Shown here: positions 5,734 through 5,875 of the stretch, piece by piece
Layout: the number at the start of each line of letters is the position of its first letter
Numbering within the stretch: position 1 is the stretch's first letter
Assembly: GCA_021158425.1 (NCBI GenBank)
Contig: JAGGUR010000147.1
Coordinates: forward strand, 1 to 5,875
Direction: 5' to 3'
DNA length: 5,875 bases
Origin: Candidatus Cloacimonadota bacterium
Lineage (GTDB): Bacteria; Cloacimonadota; Cloacimonadia; JGIOTU-2
Notes under the pieces: model-generated
What the model saw: only the letters and a program-made list of their open reading frames with translations
Database searches by the model: none
What the model was told of the DNA's origin: nothing
Position numbers and translations under genes: made by a program

Positions 5734-5875
5734 TTAAGCTACCTTTGGAAAAGGAAGCTTGGGACATGTTTTACCGCTGAAAAATCCTTCAGCAGGCGTT
5801 TTATATCCATACTCTTTAAGTTTATAACCCTGATGAGTTCTCTCAAAGTTATATTGATACAGAAATTCATCAAGA
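5734..5875 (-). CDS. IS481-family transposase, C-terminal 46 residues (cut by window edge)
   Basis: Reading inward from the window edge on the minus strand gives 46 residues ending at TAA (5736-5734). They match the end of the integrase-core (DDE) domain of IS481/IS3-type transposases: LDEFLYQYNFERTHQGYKL near the start, then KTPAEGFF at 25-32 and a short basic tail ending in PFPKVA. The YNFERTHQGY segment is the hallmark that follows the catalytic glutamate; the three catalytic acidic residues lie outside the window, so activity cannot be judged. The reading frame is intact as far as it goes. It is transcribed in the same direction as lpxB, so read-through from the element could reach lpxB. 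Confidence 0.85.
   Translation of the reverse strand, partial: LDEFLYQYNFERTHQGYKLKEYGYKTPAEGFFSGKTCPKLPFPKVA

Larger units (their letters stand above)
5666..5875 (-). mobile_element. IS481-type insertion sequence, right end (rest outside the window)
   Basis: A transposase 3' end (stop at 5734) is followed by a non-coding tail. The element most likely ends at 5666, where the plus strand reads TGTCCTACCTTATCTTGG: IS481-family ends usually start with TGT, and this lies about 70 bases past the stop, a usual distance. The boundary is inferred, since the other terminal repeat and the target duplication are not in the window. The end is only 73 bases from the lpxB start codon. Confidence 0.62.

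Noticed and set aside
1..5875. CRISPR array, tRNA, rRNA, or defence/toxin-antitoxin system
   Set aside because: No regularly spaced repeats, no cloverleaf or rRNA-like stretch, and no matching protein motifs were seen on either strand.

Overview
The window is AT-rich DNA from a Gram-negative (lipopolysaccharide-making) bacterium. Diderm cell type follows from lpxB (lipid A disaccharide synthase), a lipid A-type acyltransferase and a membrane-anchored SurA/PpiD-type periplasmic chaperone. The low GC, the compact lpxB-DUF374 pair and the mix of short pseudopilin, PAS kinase and IS481-type element would fit an uncultivated candidate-phylum diderm (for example Cloacimonadota or WOR-3 relatives). 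That placement is a guess from general familiarity; nothing here proves the taxon.

Layout from left to right. Positions 1-727 (minus) hold the N-terminal 242 residues of a PAS-domain sensor histidine kinase, cut by the window edge. A 244-bp AT-rich divergent spacer follows. Positions 972-1334 (plus) encode a small pseudopilin. It converges on a large peptidyl-prolyl isomerase/chaperone gene (1394-3178, minus), with a probable two-way terminator between them. A 306-bp spacer (3179-3484) is the most structured non-coding part: a 10-bp stem in the chaperone leader, a 22-bp inverted repeat holding two divergent TTGACA boxes, a perfect 16-bp palindrome, and a small hairpin beside a direct repeat. 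Positions 3485-3844 (plus) encode an unrecognised basic protein with one C-terminal membrane helix; its stop codon interlocks with that of the DUF374 acyltransferase (3841-4467, minus). The acyltransferase overlaps the end of lpxB (4445-5593, minus) by 23 bp. The right end (about 5666-5875) is the transposase 3' end and terminus of an IS481-type insertion sequence.

How the genes relate. lpxB and the DUF374 gene form a translationally coupled pair that probably makes the lipid A disaccharide and then acylates it (LpxJ-like role, inferred). The insertion sequence sits directly upstream of lpxB, where other lipid A genes often lie, so it may have cut this pair off from an older operon. The PpiD-like chaperone serves the envelope in a general way. 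The kinase, the pseudopilin and the small membrane protein have no demonstrable link to the rest.

No CRISPR array, tRNA, rRNA or clear defence system is visible. The best leads are the split parvulin signature in the chaperone, the divergent palindrome at 3262-3283, the pseudopilin lacking Glu5, and the unrecognised membrane protein.
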